From positions 9,846,001-9,910,000 of the forward strand of contig OY727099.1 of the NCBI GenBank assembly GCA_963402885.1: a stretch of 64,000 nucleotides of DNA, read 5' to 3'. Numbering within the stretch: position 1 is the stretch's first letter; each line of letters begins with the position of its first letter. Made by a program: the position numbers and the translations under genes. Shown one piece after another: positions 25,173-40,100 of the stretch. This stretch comes from Antedon bifida. Lineage: Eukaryota > Echinodermata > Crinoidea > Comatulida > Antedonidae. The notes beneath the pieces were generated by a model that searched no databases, was not told the origin of the DNA, and saw nothing but the letters and a program-made list of their open reading frames with translations.

Positions 25173-28100
25173 CTATAATGAAAGAGAAAATATGTTAAAA
25201 ACCTGTCCAATATATTTTATTTATAAACTAAATAGGACTAATGAAAACAATTTTAAAAACAATTAATTATAGGCCTAGTCTAGACCAACTGTAAGTCTGG
25301 ATATCAGGCCTATGATTCAACCTTTTTGGATGCTTATAGCAACACGATTTTGTTTACAGGGGTGGTCTGTCAATAACATATCATAACTTACTTGAGAGTA
25401 GGCGTCTGGTCTAGGCGCAATTGGCATTTCGTAGTTAGCTCCAGTGGCCATAGCTCGCATGCTGTTCAGCTGCCCGAACCTCTCACGCTTCCTCCACTTA
25501 GCTCTTCTATTTTGAAACCAAACCTTGAAAACACAAACGAACAACGTGGGTTTAAATACAGAACGTCAAGCATAATATCACGTATCAATAATATTGTATA
25601 CAGTAGAAGTCCTCAAGCAAATAGAAAATAATAACTATAAAGGTAATTAAAAATATTAGCTACTCTACATTGTATTGAAAGAAAAATTGAATTACTAACT
25701 CCACATTGTATTTGAAAAACGATGGTGGCGCTGTGATGTAAACATTTACGCATGCTTACCATGGAAACACTCAGGTGTCGGGTAAAGTATTAAGTTATAA
25801 ACTATGGGAGCGATTTGTTTTTAAATCAATCAATAAGTTTAACCCCCGTGTACTTGAAGCTGCCCTTTTTCTAGACACCAAGATCCCGTCAAGGTCGCCT
25901 ATGAAATACGACCAGGCATATCGTCAAGGTTCTGGAAATTATAAAAGCCATTTTTAGATAGTTTCTTGTATAGTTCTGTTGTCTTGGAATCAACTACTCG
26001 CATCCCGGGGGATCTGTTCTACAAATATTCGGTTCAAGCCTACCATGAAACGATTTATGGAATGAGCACGTGCAGTTTTGTACTTTCTTTTTTGACTTGA
26101 GGCAATACAATTGTTTTCAGATACCAGGAAACAAAAATGTTCATATTTTTAAGATTATTCCATTTGAAATATTATATAACATTGAAATACGCCCTAAAGA
26201 ATGTGGCCAATTGGCTGCCAAAATAAACGCATTCTTAAATTACCCAAAGCACAAAAAGCATCTTTCAATACAGATTTATGAATAATAATATCCCTGTTTT
26301 TACAGCACGAAACTGTCAAAATCAGAATAGGAAGATTTACAATGAAGAAAACCTAAACGTTACGGTTGGAGAATATTAATCACGAGCTATTTTTATTTTT
26401 GCTATATCAGTGTACAAACAATCCATAATGGCCTAGCCTAACTTGTAACCTAACAATTGTTCTACTGTAAAAATTACTAAGATCTAGACATTAATAGAAA
26501 CAGACTGTTATTCTCCTCATGTCATCATAGTATAAATTGGTTATGAATAATACAAGAAGATGTCAAATCCTTAGAAATACAATTACTTGCACGTGGTTGT
26601 CGGCGAGTCTTAGAAATATGATATTGAAATGTAAACGTGTGTATTTCTTGTTAAATGTATCTATGTACACTGATGCCGTTCGTGCAGAATGTTCAGCCTG
26701 AAAGCTTTATCTGTAAGTCTATCATCATCAAAACGAAATAATGTTATGTTTTGCATGTTCCAGACTTGCTCTCAAGGATATTATCAAATCGTGAGGAGAT
26801 ACAACAAGAGTGCGTACAAAAAATGGACTGCGTATCATCAGATTTCGTACGCGCGTTTTGTACGATGTCTCTTCACGATGGTTGTACCCGATACAATATT
26901 ATAATATTTTTAAGATGGATTTGTCGACTTTTCTGAAGAATTAAAGAGGAACTACCTCGGTACTACAGTAGAGTATGAAAAAGTACTTGATCCCAGCCTA
27001 AATGTTTTACTTCCGATCATTTAAACTCGCATTAAGAACCCATTACTTGTTTACGTAACACTTCAGGACAGGGTATATTTCTTTCACTTGTTGACCACAT
27101 GTGTCAGAAGGTGTGAATAGAGGAAATGGTCAACAGTTTTTGATGAGGATTTCTATCTGATGTCCTTGGAAATGGTCTTATCTCCTTCATCGCTGTTAGG
27201 TTTCTCCCCAGATGCACCGAGAAGTGTCGCCAACCAGTCTGCACATCGCAGAACTCAACCTGCGCAACTTGTAACCAGGCGTTGCTTACCACCTGTGAAA
27301 ACTAGCCTAACTTTTAAAACGAAGGCTAGAATTATTGTTTTTAAAGATTAGACCCGCTGCATACTGAGAAGCGACCAATTTAATCTTATTTTAGTATCTT
27401 AATTTACAACTTTTAAACTAACCTATAACAATAACTGCGCCGATAATTAGTAGCGCTTATCTTTATCAATTACAATACGCTGGTTTAAAACAACTTTTGA
27501 AATTAAAGAAACATACTCATCATATATTATGTTACTAATTTTAACATACGTAATCGGTCTTTTAAATCTAGATTTTTTCTATTATCAACATTGCATTCGT
27601 ATTAAAATGAACTACGTCTTTAAACACTAAAAAAACATTTTTTTTTCAAAATTAATTAAACACAATCAATAAAAACATTAATTAAACGTCATCGGGGTAT
27701 AAATACTGTTTTAACTTCCACTTTATTTAGGGCCTACAGTAGCTAGTAGAAATTAAAATTACATTGAATGAATAATATAACATCAATAATACATGTTTTC
27801 GTCAACATGAAAATAACAATTTGTTTTGGATCTCAAAATCGACATGGTCTATCTATTAAATGGTTCAATGAAATCCCAAATTAGGTCAAACGCTTTTAAA
27901 AACGATGTTTTTACATTTTATGTTTGGTCTCCCATGTAGCAATCTCTGATGTGATTGTACTTTCGTAGGGAGTTGAATTCTACGACTCTATAGCCTCAAG
28001 ACGCAATTACAATTGAATGGATCAATTCCCTCAAGATATAGACGATGAGGTTTTCGGTAACTGTTATATCGGAGAGTTAACAAATATCTGGTTATGATGG

Positions 28101-31100
28101 GTACTATTTCCGACGGATACAACACTACAGTTTCATTAGTAAACCACGAAGAAATTATTTCTCAATGATTATACACAACATTGTTAAGTTGTTACATCAT
28201 ACATATAGAGTAAAAATAATAAGAAAATTGAACCGACAACAAGCAAACTTTAGGAGAGTGCACGAAAAACATTAGAAAAGGCGAATACATTTTTCTGTAA
28301 GGTATCGTCAATTTCGGCCAATTATCAATAGGAAGATATGAGAAACAATGATGTACGGTGCTATATAGTATAATAGATTAGAAGCTATTGCACTTTTTAA
28401 ATTTAAAGTGAATATTTTTATTAATTTGCTTGAAGACACCAACAAAATGTTTTAGCAATAAATACTTCCGATTTATGTTAATTAAAAGAACGTTCTTCCT
28501 TACAAACATTGCAACAATAGGACATGGTTACTACATGTAAACTACCAATTATACATTGGCACAGACCTTCATTCATAACGCTCTTGAGTTATTTTAAGAC
28601 TCAGCGAAAGCCAAAGAAATTATTAATTTCATCAATTTAATCCGAACAACTTCAACAGATTGTTTCGTTGGTAGGTCTACTACTACCCGCCGGCGGGGAA
28701 TTAATGGCTCGTGCGATCTTAATAACATAATGATAATACCAATTAAAGTTAAATAACATGCATTATGGGTAATTTCATACCAATGTCTCTATCATCGCAG
28801 CGCCAATGGCTTACCAAATTTTTCTCAAAATGCTAAAGAAATTAGGTAAAAATATTTGAATTTGAGTACTTTTCAATGAATTATTTTTTTGGACTTTCAG
28901 TGGGATTTGAAATTCATACTCTTGCTCTTTTCTCATCATGTATATAACTTTGTGGGATTTCTAAAGCTGCATGTTTCTCACACTTTTTTAAGGATAAAAT
29001 TCGGGTAGTTTAAAAGAAGGAATACATTTCAGTGACGTGTTGAAAGTTTAAAATCTTTGTATCCAGTATGGCATCGATTAAAATAATAATAAAGTGTGTC
29101 GCAGTCAACATAGATAATTTATAAATGGAGTGGAAACATGATGTGATGTGAAACAAGTTTTTTGTGTCATTTTAGGCATTTTTTTAGATCCAATTATTAT
29201 ACAAAAATAAATTGGCTTAGTTATAAACAATAATAAATAATATACAAAACGTTCTGTTTTGTCTAACTTTTAAACATTCTGATTCCAACAATTTTATTAA
29301 CATTTTAGAAATAATTTGCTTTTTTTGGGGGTGGGGGAAAGTTTATTTTTTGGTTACTTAACAATCTTACACAATACAGAAATCACGTGAGTGCCATAAA
29401 TAAAGCTGGACACGGATCTACAATTTATTATAAAAGCAATCGTTTGAGAAGGAATCCGAAGGTCAGACTAGAGTAAATTATGGATAATTCAATTGAGCTA
29501 TTAAACAGAAGTTTTAAGTACCTATAAATGTTTTCCACTTTAAAGTCCATTGTTGTACTATTGCCCCTTATTCATTAACGATTTTTCCAATAATGGGAGT
29601 TTCAATTACGCCAATAATGATATCCTTACTCTGTATATTGTTTTCTAAATTAATCATTTACATTGAAAAATGCTACTATTCGTTATCCATGCTATAATAA
29701 TTGATAGAATTAAAGTAAACAAATGACCTGTACTTTTTCACATCAAGACTGTTTTCAATATAATTTCTCTGTAATATGTTAGAAATACGTGGTAAAATCA
29801 CGTATTTTGAGCAGGTATACTACCGGATAAAATCCTGAGATTATGAGGATTAGGTGCTTCAGTGCTATCAAGGAATTTATTCAATCATATTTAAGATGTA
29901 TTATTTCCAAAGGGAGGAAAAACTCTATGGACTAGCCAAGACCTTGTCGGTGTCCCTCTACTGCTTTCCTAAAGTCGACAGTGGGATAAGTATTTATATT
30001 TAATGCTTTTGGCGTTCCATAGTGTAAGCGTATAGATGGAAATATAGTAGGGTAAAATACATAGTACTGGAATATTTGACAATTTCTACAGTATTTCTGA
30101 GTTGCCATCGTTTCGTAGCATCAGTCATAGGAAGAGCATGGAAAGATGGGAGAATGGAAGATAGCAACAATTTTAAGAACAAATTGTGTACATTTTCGGT
30201 ACACATCTCCGATTCTAAAATAACTTTCTATGCAAACGTTTACATGTGCTCAAATCGTCAACATACCAAATATCTTCAGTGACTTGAATTGTAAATGACC
30301 TTTCTTTAAGTTTTACCGACATATGGAGAAACCACGAGTATATCAATGCAAACGGAGATATATGAGACCAGGTGCAGACTCCCTGCACATGTTTCACTTG
30401 TTTTTCAACATGACTTTCATCTAAATTTGCCAATATATGAACAATGCCATAAATTTGTTGCAGGGTCGAAAAAGACTACAAGGTTTTGGAAACAATAGTG
30501 ACAGAGTTTAAACTAATATGTTGCATCTTGGATTTCACCTAATTTTTAGTACATAAATATTAGTGTGGATGATTGATGCACGTGGCTAACCGCTGTTTGC
30601 CTACAATAACTCCTCCATAACGTTTACATTCCAAATGGTTATACTGTATCAATTAAAACTGAATGTAATTTTACAAGAATTGACATAGGCCTACATCAAA
30701 AAGAAGTGCGGTACAAGTAAATATTTCTGTTCTATAAGTTGCATTTAAACCTATTGCTTCAAATAGGCCAAGCATCACCAAAACTGGTAAAACAAAAATT
30801 GTTAACAAAATTAAAGAGTAAAATGCCTTGCAGCGGTACTACGCGTTCCATTAGAGAGTAAGCCTACACATTCCATTCAGGGGTACAAAAAGGGTCCATT
30901 AATAGAGTAACCATCCCTAATTTATTAATTAATAAGTCTGTGTGCGCAACAGATTTGCAAGTCTGAACAGTAATTAATTTTCTGATTAGGACGAGTGTTA
31001 ATTCCATTTGTAGCTGTTTGGTCAAACAGGATTCTTTGAATGCCAAACTCAGCGGCGGGTGCCAGTAGCTACATACAACAATACCACACTTTTCTTATTA

Positions 31101-34100
31101 TAATTTACATATGTTATAATCTAGGTTCACATAATGCAATTATATAGGAGATTAAACATAATTAGTATTATTATTTAGAATAACACCAGAATAATACTGC
31201 TGACCAAATTAATGGACATAATATTGTGTAAAATTATTTTATACAGTAGGGCCTAATAATTTAGGCTTACTTTTATTTAATTTTCCTCATTTTTATTTAT
31301 TGTTATTTAGTTTGCATTATCATCATATTGTTACAACTATCCAAATAAATTAGCATAAACCAATATAATTTATAAGCTTGTTTCAATATTATGTTATTTT
31401 ATTATAATATTATTTGTTTACAATATTTCGTTAATCACTTATTATTTTCAATGTTTTGTTTGGAGTACATGAATAATCAGGTATTGCGTGTGTAAATAAA
31501 AAAACAAATATTTAAATCATACTTCGTTAATAGAATTAATATTCTTCAATCAATAATTCTATTTGCCATTGATTTGTTCCTCCATCAATCAAATGATCAA
31601 AAGTAGGCCTAACATTGGATACATCTTATAGTAAGTTGACATTGTTTTGACACGCATGATAGACTGTTATGTTGATAGAATGACATGATGTATGTGACAG
31701 AAAAAGTGCTCTAGAATCAACTAGAGAGGACGAACGTACAAATTTAAATCGAAATGTAAACATTAAAATTAATTTGCCATTTACTAAAATTAAAGTTGTT
31801 AGGAAATATGGATTAGGCCTATACTATGATCATATTGTATAATATTTTGGTGATATTCAATTTTAATGTTAGAAAATGGGCCAAAAGTTAGTCTATATGG
31901 TTACAGATGATTCAATATAACTGTGTGACTGTGAATTTTGGTTAACAAGTATTTAATAAGTTATTCCAAAATAAATAAATTGATTAAACTACAATGATGA
32001 TAAAACAAAGACATGTTTATGAAATTGTATTATATAATTGTTCTGAACTAAATTTAGAATCACTAAAAAGGTATCCGGTAATGCTAGTATTAATACGAAG
32101 TATCAATTTATTATCATTATTATATACCCTAAAGCACTAGTAGTCGTACTTAGTGTACATTAATTCTCAAGTACTCCGTTATTATATCAACAAATCGAAT
32201 GTTTGCCTGGACGTACAATATCTGGTACCCTACTTGTTAATTCATTAAGCTATTTGATAAAATCTTGTAAAGTCAATTGATGTAAGTGGAATATTATATT
32301 TGAAGTTTGTTAGAGAACATTAAGAAGGCAGAACCAGTATCAAAGCACTTCAAACATCCAGGATTTTAACAAACCCTTTCTGTTAAGTGATTTAATAGTA
32401 CATGCTACCAGCAGAGCCGTCTGTTTGCTATAAGGCCATTTATACAATTGTCAAGCGTTTGCGTTCTATATTGTAAAAGATGAACGTTTAGGCCTATCTA
32501 ATGATAATAATAATAATAATATATACTTGTACAGGTTAGAGTTAGACTGAGTAAACTGGTGCCTATTGTATGAGTAAAATTGTTGTATTATTATTGAACA
32601 TTCAATTTGAAAAGATAAGATAAACGTCATTGATATTATTGATATGGTAAAAGAAAAAGTTAAAATATTGATTTCGAAAAAGTTAAAATATTGGTATATA
32701 CTTTTTTTAAACTGATATAATCATCGGAATTAATTGTTAATATCATAAATATTTGTAAATAACTGTATTATTGTATAAAAGCTAAAGAACAACCATATTA
32801 ATCTCTTCATTTTTGGCTCTTTCCCCTGGGTCTCTAGTATCCAACCCCTAACAGCGTCATGCAACAGCAGCCATAAGGGCTTTTCCCATAGCACCGAAGT
32901 GTGATACCCAAAAGTACTGTTTTCTATTACTCGATAGTGTAGGAAGTCGTGACTATGGCATTTCATCAGGTATTGTCTGAATAACAGGAAGAGAGAATCT
33001 ACATAGGAAATTCACTCAAATAGCTAATATTGTCAAAACTACAAAGGAGATCTTATTATTTTACGAACAAAGACTCAAAAGTTTGAAACTTTAAAAGTTA
33101 CGAATAACTGTCAAAAGCCAAATAATTAATATAAAATGCGATATTTAGTACTGTAGTTAAAGGGATTTTTAAAGATTTTTTTTAGATAAGCCTAAGACAA
33201 TTTTATAAACAGAATTTGGTCTGATGCGCAACATTTTGTTTTTAAATATAATTAATATCTCTGAAAATCTATTTTATAAAATCCTAAATCAATTACAGTA
33301 CTTTAAGAAAAATGGAAACTTTATATTTAAAACAAATAAAAAAAATCGCATTTTTGTTAAAAGATTGTTGCTGAAAAACATTTTTAGTGAATTAAATTGC
33401 TTTGCGCATTAAGCCAAATTTGGTTCATATTTTGTATATGCTTAGCATAAAGTATTATGATTTTTCATTACACTGTACAGACAGAAGATTTAGTCTGATA
33501 AAATAATGTTATAACAATTCTGTTTTGTAGTCAAAGTGTAAAGAGACAATTTAAGTATAGGCCTAGTTAAGAATTATAGTAACGTGGTAGAAATTCAAAT
33601 TCTTTGTTGTGTGCATGCTTTTTGCCTAAATGTGATGCCCCATACTGGGTCTGTAGCCCCAACCTTGATCTCAACGTATACACAGCATTTTTACGCCAAA
33701 TATGTATTTCTGAACTAGATTTTGTAATCACATTATCGCTAAATGCCAATTATTGAAATACAACACCTAGACATAACATTCTCACAGTATTCTATACATT
33801 TATGCTAAATTTACATTATAATTACTGGATAATGAGTGTTATTTATTAAGAAAACAATATAATTTAGTTATGTTCTCACCTGTACTCTAGCCTCCGTCAA
33901 GTCGCAGCGAAGTGCCAATTGCTCTCTGGCATAAACGTCTGGATAATGTGTCTTTTGGAATACTCTTTCCATTTCTTCAAGTTGAAAACTTGTAAATGTT
34001 GTTCTGTTTCGTCTTTTTTTCCTCTTGGTTCCATCTTCACTCCCTGGAGATTTCCCATTATCCGATGCTGTTTCTGAATTAATCGAGTCCCCACTTTGAA

Positions 34101-37100
34101 TCTCGTCTAAAGTGTCAGACTTTTCAATTGGTTCTGATGTGTGTAGATCCTCTCCGTTAGCCATTCTATTTTCTTTAAATTTCGTTTCGATTTTACAGGG
34201 TAAGTTAATTAAATCTGACTCTTCTACGAATTCTGAAAGTAAACACCAAACTACATGTCAAGCGTACGCCGTTGTTTATCAAATCCATATACAATTATTT
34301 AAGCTCACGTGACAAATTGTTCATTCAATATTATAATTTTATATACAGTACCTACCTACCGTACCTAACTAACTAACCTAAAAGCAACTAGTGATTAACT
34401 AGGAGGAATGAAAATAAAAAATAACATACTTCCTTTACCCATTACTCCTCAACCAAGCAAGTACAGAAAACATACTTACCGTAGATCATCCATGACATAA
34501 GCTGTCAAAGAATTCCATTATTGAAAACATCAATAATGACATTATTAATTAGTGACAGTAGTACTAGTAGCAGCTATAAATAAGTAAGTAGTGTAACTAA
34601 TTTAAAAAGATAATGTAACCAATGCTTACGTATAGGGTTAAACTAAAATTCTCAAGCAGGTCAAACGATGGGTCGAACTTGATGCTACAACTTTTCTAAA
34701 ACTTCTGTAATGATTACTACTGATCAAAGAAGTTGTTAAAGCCCTTCCAATTAATTGTCAAGTAACGTTAACAATGAAGACGAGTTTAGAACCACACTTC
34801 ACGACTCCTCACGCTTGTATGAACCAATCGCTGTTAATCCCAGACTATTGGTGGCTTTATCCGTGACGTAGTGTTCACTGGTCCAGTGACGTCACACAGT
34901 TTTGGTATTGATAAAAAATATGGGACGATAATCTACTATATGGTGTACACCACTTTATATATATATAATATATAAATACTTTATACATGAGTGACAGATT
35001 ATAACAAAGTAAAAAAAGTAAGTGAGCTTTAAGACCAGAACGTTTTGCAAAAAAATACGAATGAAAAAACATTTTTGCTATAATAGCTAAAGCGAACTGT
35101 ACATTTATTAGTCAATGTAGTAGGCGAGATTTATGTGTGAAAAAGTATATAAAAGCTGTACTAATCAAATCGACAATATACTTAAGAATATTTGAGGCTG
35201 AAACCAGTAAAAAAAATAGTGACCGGGCGCCAGGGCGAAAATGTCTCTTTCTCTTAGAAATAAATAAATTCAAATTTGTCTAGTCAACAGATGATGCATA
35301 CTTTGTAACCGGTATCTATATGTCTCATTGATTATTAAAGCACGGAAATGTGAGATATGTATTTCTTAATCAGATTCGTGTGTTTGACATAGAATATAAT
35401 ATTCTAAAATCCAACAAAATGGTTTTCAAAGTGGCCAATTTACCTTTTCATGAAAAACAAAACTTCTGTTCAAGAACTAATTACCCGAGCAAACTTGAGT
35501 CACAATAAAAAACAATTCATTCACGAAACACAATAACAATTTTTAAACAAAAAAAATGGTAAATAAATATATTAAACCAAGTTTTAATCCCTTTATGAAA
35601 CCTGTTCAACTTATCAAATTATTTTTAGTCTTCCTGTGTCACTGGTTTACGATATCCTTTCGATCGACTTCTTTGTTGCTTTAAACCGTGAAAGCAATCG
35701 GCTTATACTAGAACAACGAATTATTTACTTAGTATTGTTAGCTCAATCCGTAATTACATACCTAGAAATACGTATAACGTTTCACGAAGATATTTATATC
35801 AATAGTAATGCACTTTTTAAGATGACATGCAATAGGTTTTTCAAGATTTGTGAAACTTCATTTATTATCTGATACGTTAGGATCTCTCTGTAAGTAAAGA
35901 CCTCTCTGTAAGTGAGGACCAATACAAACAGTTTAAATACACGTCATAATATCGTGTTTACAAAATGTCTCATGAGAATCATAATTTTTAAAAAACTTAG
36001 TTTAGACTAATTGTACAATGCAAGGAAAATAATTGGTAAAATAGTCTTACAAAAAAGGAAAAAAGGAAATTTATAAATGGACATCTTCTGTCTATTGTCC
36101 TTTTAACTTATGCAATCTACTCCTTTAATCTTAGTGTACAACTATCGATACAATAAAGCTTCTTTATTAACCTTTAAATTAGTTTTACTATTCATGAATT
36201 ACGACAAACAATGCGGGTAGGTACATTCACAATATATAAAGATGACTATAGATTGACTTGTATCAGAATGAGCGTGTACATCTGCAACCTGCGTGGCTAG
36301 GCTGATGCTACGCGCATCATGAGGTCATACTATGCTTTTACTCGCGGCTTGACTTGTATTTCTTGGGCAACCCCAGCGCGATCTCAATTAACGGAAACCG
36401 TAGGAGAATGACAAAAAATACCACTGAGGAACCTGTACTGTTTTCCTTACACTGCTACGCCTCTTGGATCAACTAACGTTGGAATCATCAAAATCAACAA
36501 ATACAGACGTGCAAAGAAAACAGATCTATTTTCCATGAGAAAAAGTACAGTAAAGGGAGCAAGTATGGCGAGCGAGTTGACTGTACTATGTGTTAATCAA
36601 AGTAAAAGATCTGTCGAACCTTTACAATTAAATTTCAGTGAAAACAAGTAATAATTATTCGAATGCGTCTAAATTGTCATATTTAGATGCATTAAGCCTA
36701 TTGTTATAATAAACTGCGTACAATAGAGGATATATTTCTATAAATAAATACATTTTAAAAAGAAAATAATCCTCTCTAAATGTATTAAAAACAATTATAA
36801 AAAAAATATTATCTGTGATAAATTTAGAAATAAAATTGTTTATTTATTTTGATGACCTAAATTTGATGGTTGAATTTTTTTCTCAGAATCATACAAAACA
36901 TACAGTACTGTATTCGTTATGTCAATGGTCTCAGTGAAAAAATGAATGTATGGGAACATCAAGAGATATCATGAACTACTATATTAATATCTTTGAGTTG
37001 AGAACAAAGATGAGATCTAGACAGATACACAAAGACAAAGGATGACACGCACGTCATTGATTAAATTATCCAAAACTTTCAGAAACGACGCAACTGATAA

Positions 37101-40100
37101 AACTGACTATTGGAACGTCAAGTATCCTCCCGATTGGACAACTCCTTTAAGCCAGACGATTTGTGCTAATCAAATTTACGTAAAAGTCTAGTCGTGTTAA
37201 CAATGACCGCGATAAATGCACTGTAATTACGGACTCTAACCAGGCTTAAGTTGCCATTTAATAAGACGGGGCATGGTGTGTTGTATACCGCCGGGAAAAA
37301 CGCTGTCTTCTTGTTCTTATGTAACAGCATAAGCCTAGGGCCAGTATATACTGTGTATTACGTAATGATACGAGGAGCTGAATAACAGAGAGGTATAAAC
37401 ATATCCTGAATAAAGTAAATAAATGCGTATTTATTTCAGCCGGTCCCTATTAAATTTATAGGTCAATGCTTATACCAAAACAAAACAAGATATAAAATGA
37501 ATATTTTTTTTAAATTATCTTATTTTTACAATAAAAATAAAATTGTCTTATAGAACAATGGGATGGTACAAAGACAAAAGATATTGTTTGTTTTATCATT
37601 ATTTTATGATTATTTTTGCAGATTAAAAATGTCTAAAATTAAACGTATGAGGGCTTTTGTGTACTTCCTTTGTATATTGTCTTTGTTATAAATCGTACCC
37701 TATACTCAAGGCTGGCCCTCTCAACAACTCCCCCAATATGACCATTCAGCACGAATTTCCCCGATATCTGACCGCAAAATCTGCTTTTGCACATCTCAAA
37801 AGATTGTGGAATTGAGGGCGTTGGTATGGAAAATGAACGTGACTTGTAGAAGACAATAACAGAAACGAAAAAAATCAAAAAACCCAGTGTCTTTAAACCT
37901 CACTTTGAATTATAATTTTAAAAGGCATATCAAGTTTGTTTCGTTTGTTACTATTTGCAGAAAAGAATTCTTCTAGTAAAACTCCGAAGTCACGATTTTC
38001 GATATGACAAATAACACGTAGGCCTACCCGAAATGCCAAATGGGGACAATTTTATGTCAACGTTTGCCACGAAAACATTGACTTGTAACGGTAACATTGC
38101 AAGACAAACACTGCAATTCTACTATTACTGAATATTTATTTTTCATAAAATGTTCCAAAATATTTTACTAATATTTTATTTATTCTTTATAAAAGGGTTA
38201 ACTTGTCAAATATAATATAAAAAGTATAAAACACATATATATTTTTATATTAATACTTTTAACTTCTAATAAAACATTCAGATTTGAGTAAAAATATCTA
38301 ATATGAATTATTTGATAAAAGACAGAAACTGTAGGCCTACATCAACAATGAAAGTTTACAGAAACAACATTTTTACACTACCACGAGCCATATTTAACGC
38401 GAAGAAGAAGTTTACTGAGAAAAGTAACGGGGCATTAAGTCTATACAGTAGTTAAAATTTACTTAATAATTAACAAAATATGCCTATTTAGGTTCGTTTG
38501 TTTCTTATCCAGAGTAGCGGTAAAAAAAGCCATGGTTTTGATGCATGAATTGTAAGTATTTTTAAACTGATGCAGTCGCGACGAACGAACAATAGAACTG
38601 GCGGCAAATGCTCCAGTCTTTGAGAAAAAAAAATAATGGTTTAACGAAAAATGTCATAAAAGATAATAATTATAGAATTAATGGCAATGTGCATTGTCGG
38701 GAAGTTATTTGTATTGTTCTATTTGTGGTTGTTCGTACGACAACTATCTAATTAGGAGACCCACGTTTCATTGTTTTTATTCACCGCAATGTAATGTATC
38801 CCGCGGTCGTATAAATAGAGCACATTCACATTCAGATCATTGATATCAACTTGTCGTTAAATGCGATGTGATATTTATCGATGATTGCTTTTTAATATGT
38901 TTATTTTAATAAGAATAAAAATAATGATTGTTATTACATTTAAGTAGTTCGTGAATTCGTTGAGTGAACGAATTTACAAAAGTTCTTCCTCAGTTTTCGT
39001 TTTTATTTTTTAATAATTGTTTGATTATCTTAAGTATTTAATAATTTATTTATATTTAGTAAATTAGGCCTACTTCCTTCAGTACTTCACATTCTCAGTC
39101 ATTTAAAGTTCCAGTATTTGGTACATATTTTTGAAAATTATAAATGTAGACCTGCTCTATTTACCGTAGTCTACAGTAAATTTTGATTATTTGAATGAGC
39201 CTTTTCACAGTTAAAACATATTTTTTTGCATGTAGGCCTACATCAATTATTAAATTAATTATAAGTGTCAATCACGAATACAAAACGATCTATACCACCA
39301 CTTAGGCGAACTCTGGTTACCGCTGTAGAATATGTTTGTGATTTGATTGGCATTGCCTGACATGTTCTTCAATTAACTTTAAAGTCTATCAAGTAGTTCT
39401 GGAATTATGTTTTTACTCATACGGCAGATATTATAGCCTTGATTACTCCCGGCGTGAGCCTAATCAGTTAACTATGACTAGAGAATGAATACTATACATA
39501 TTTTAAATTAAATGTTACCGCTGATTTTATGAATTTAGTGACGGAGGGATTGCACGGTAGCATGTGAACAGCTACTTGCTACAATTGCTTACCAGACCGA
39601 ATCTTTGACTTTACTATAAAGGCCCATTTACACTAGGGCGATAACGATCGACGATAAAAAGATAAATATGCAATTTTCATAACTTAAACAAAAGAATTTT
39701 AAACAGTTTCATCCTAGAACTCTTCCTTTGATGAAAATAACATTTCCACACATCCAATCAAATGACCTAATGATTAGTAAGAGCAATAATATCGTGACAA
39801 TAGAACGATTTTATTGTTTTTATTGATCATGACATCATTGATTGGATTTTTAAAAATATTAATTTTATCAAAATACAGCATAGGCCTAAATGATTATCCT
39901 ATAGTTCTAGAACGAAAACGTTCTTTTGTTTTATGCAAGACAAATGTATGTTTATTTATCGTCATCGTTATCGACCTAGTGTAAATGGGCCTTAATATAG
40001 CATTACACCTTATAAAGTAAAACTTTGAGATACCCATATTGGGGGACATCACTATTAAGGGGACTTACAGTACAAGGTGTGCCCTTATAGGTTCTACTGT

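Noticed and set aside
33868..34164. Reading the Alx4-like protein as starting at the ATG at 34164
   Set aside because: The frame is open upstream to a good acceptor at 34233, and joins exon 1 (ATG 48940) in phase, so this Met is internal.
36662..36693. Hairpin AATGCGTCTAAAT as another tiny palindrome insertion
   Set aside because: The arms have a mismatch and there is no flanking 7-bp direct repeat.
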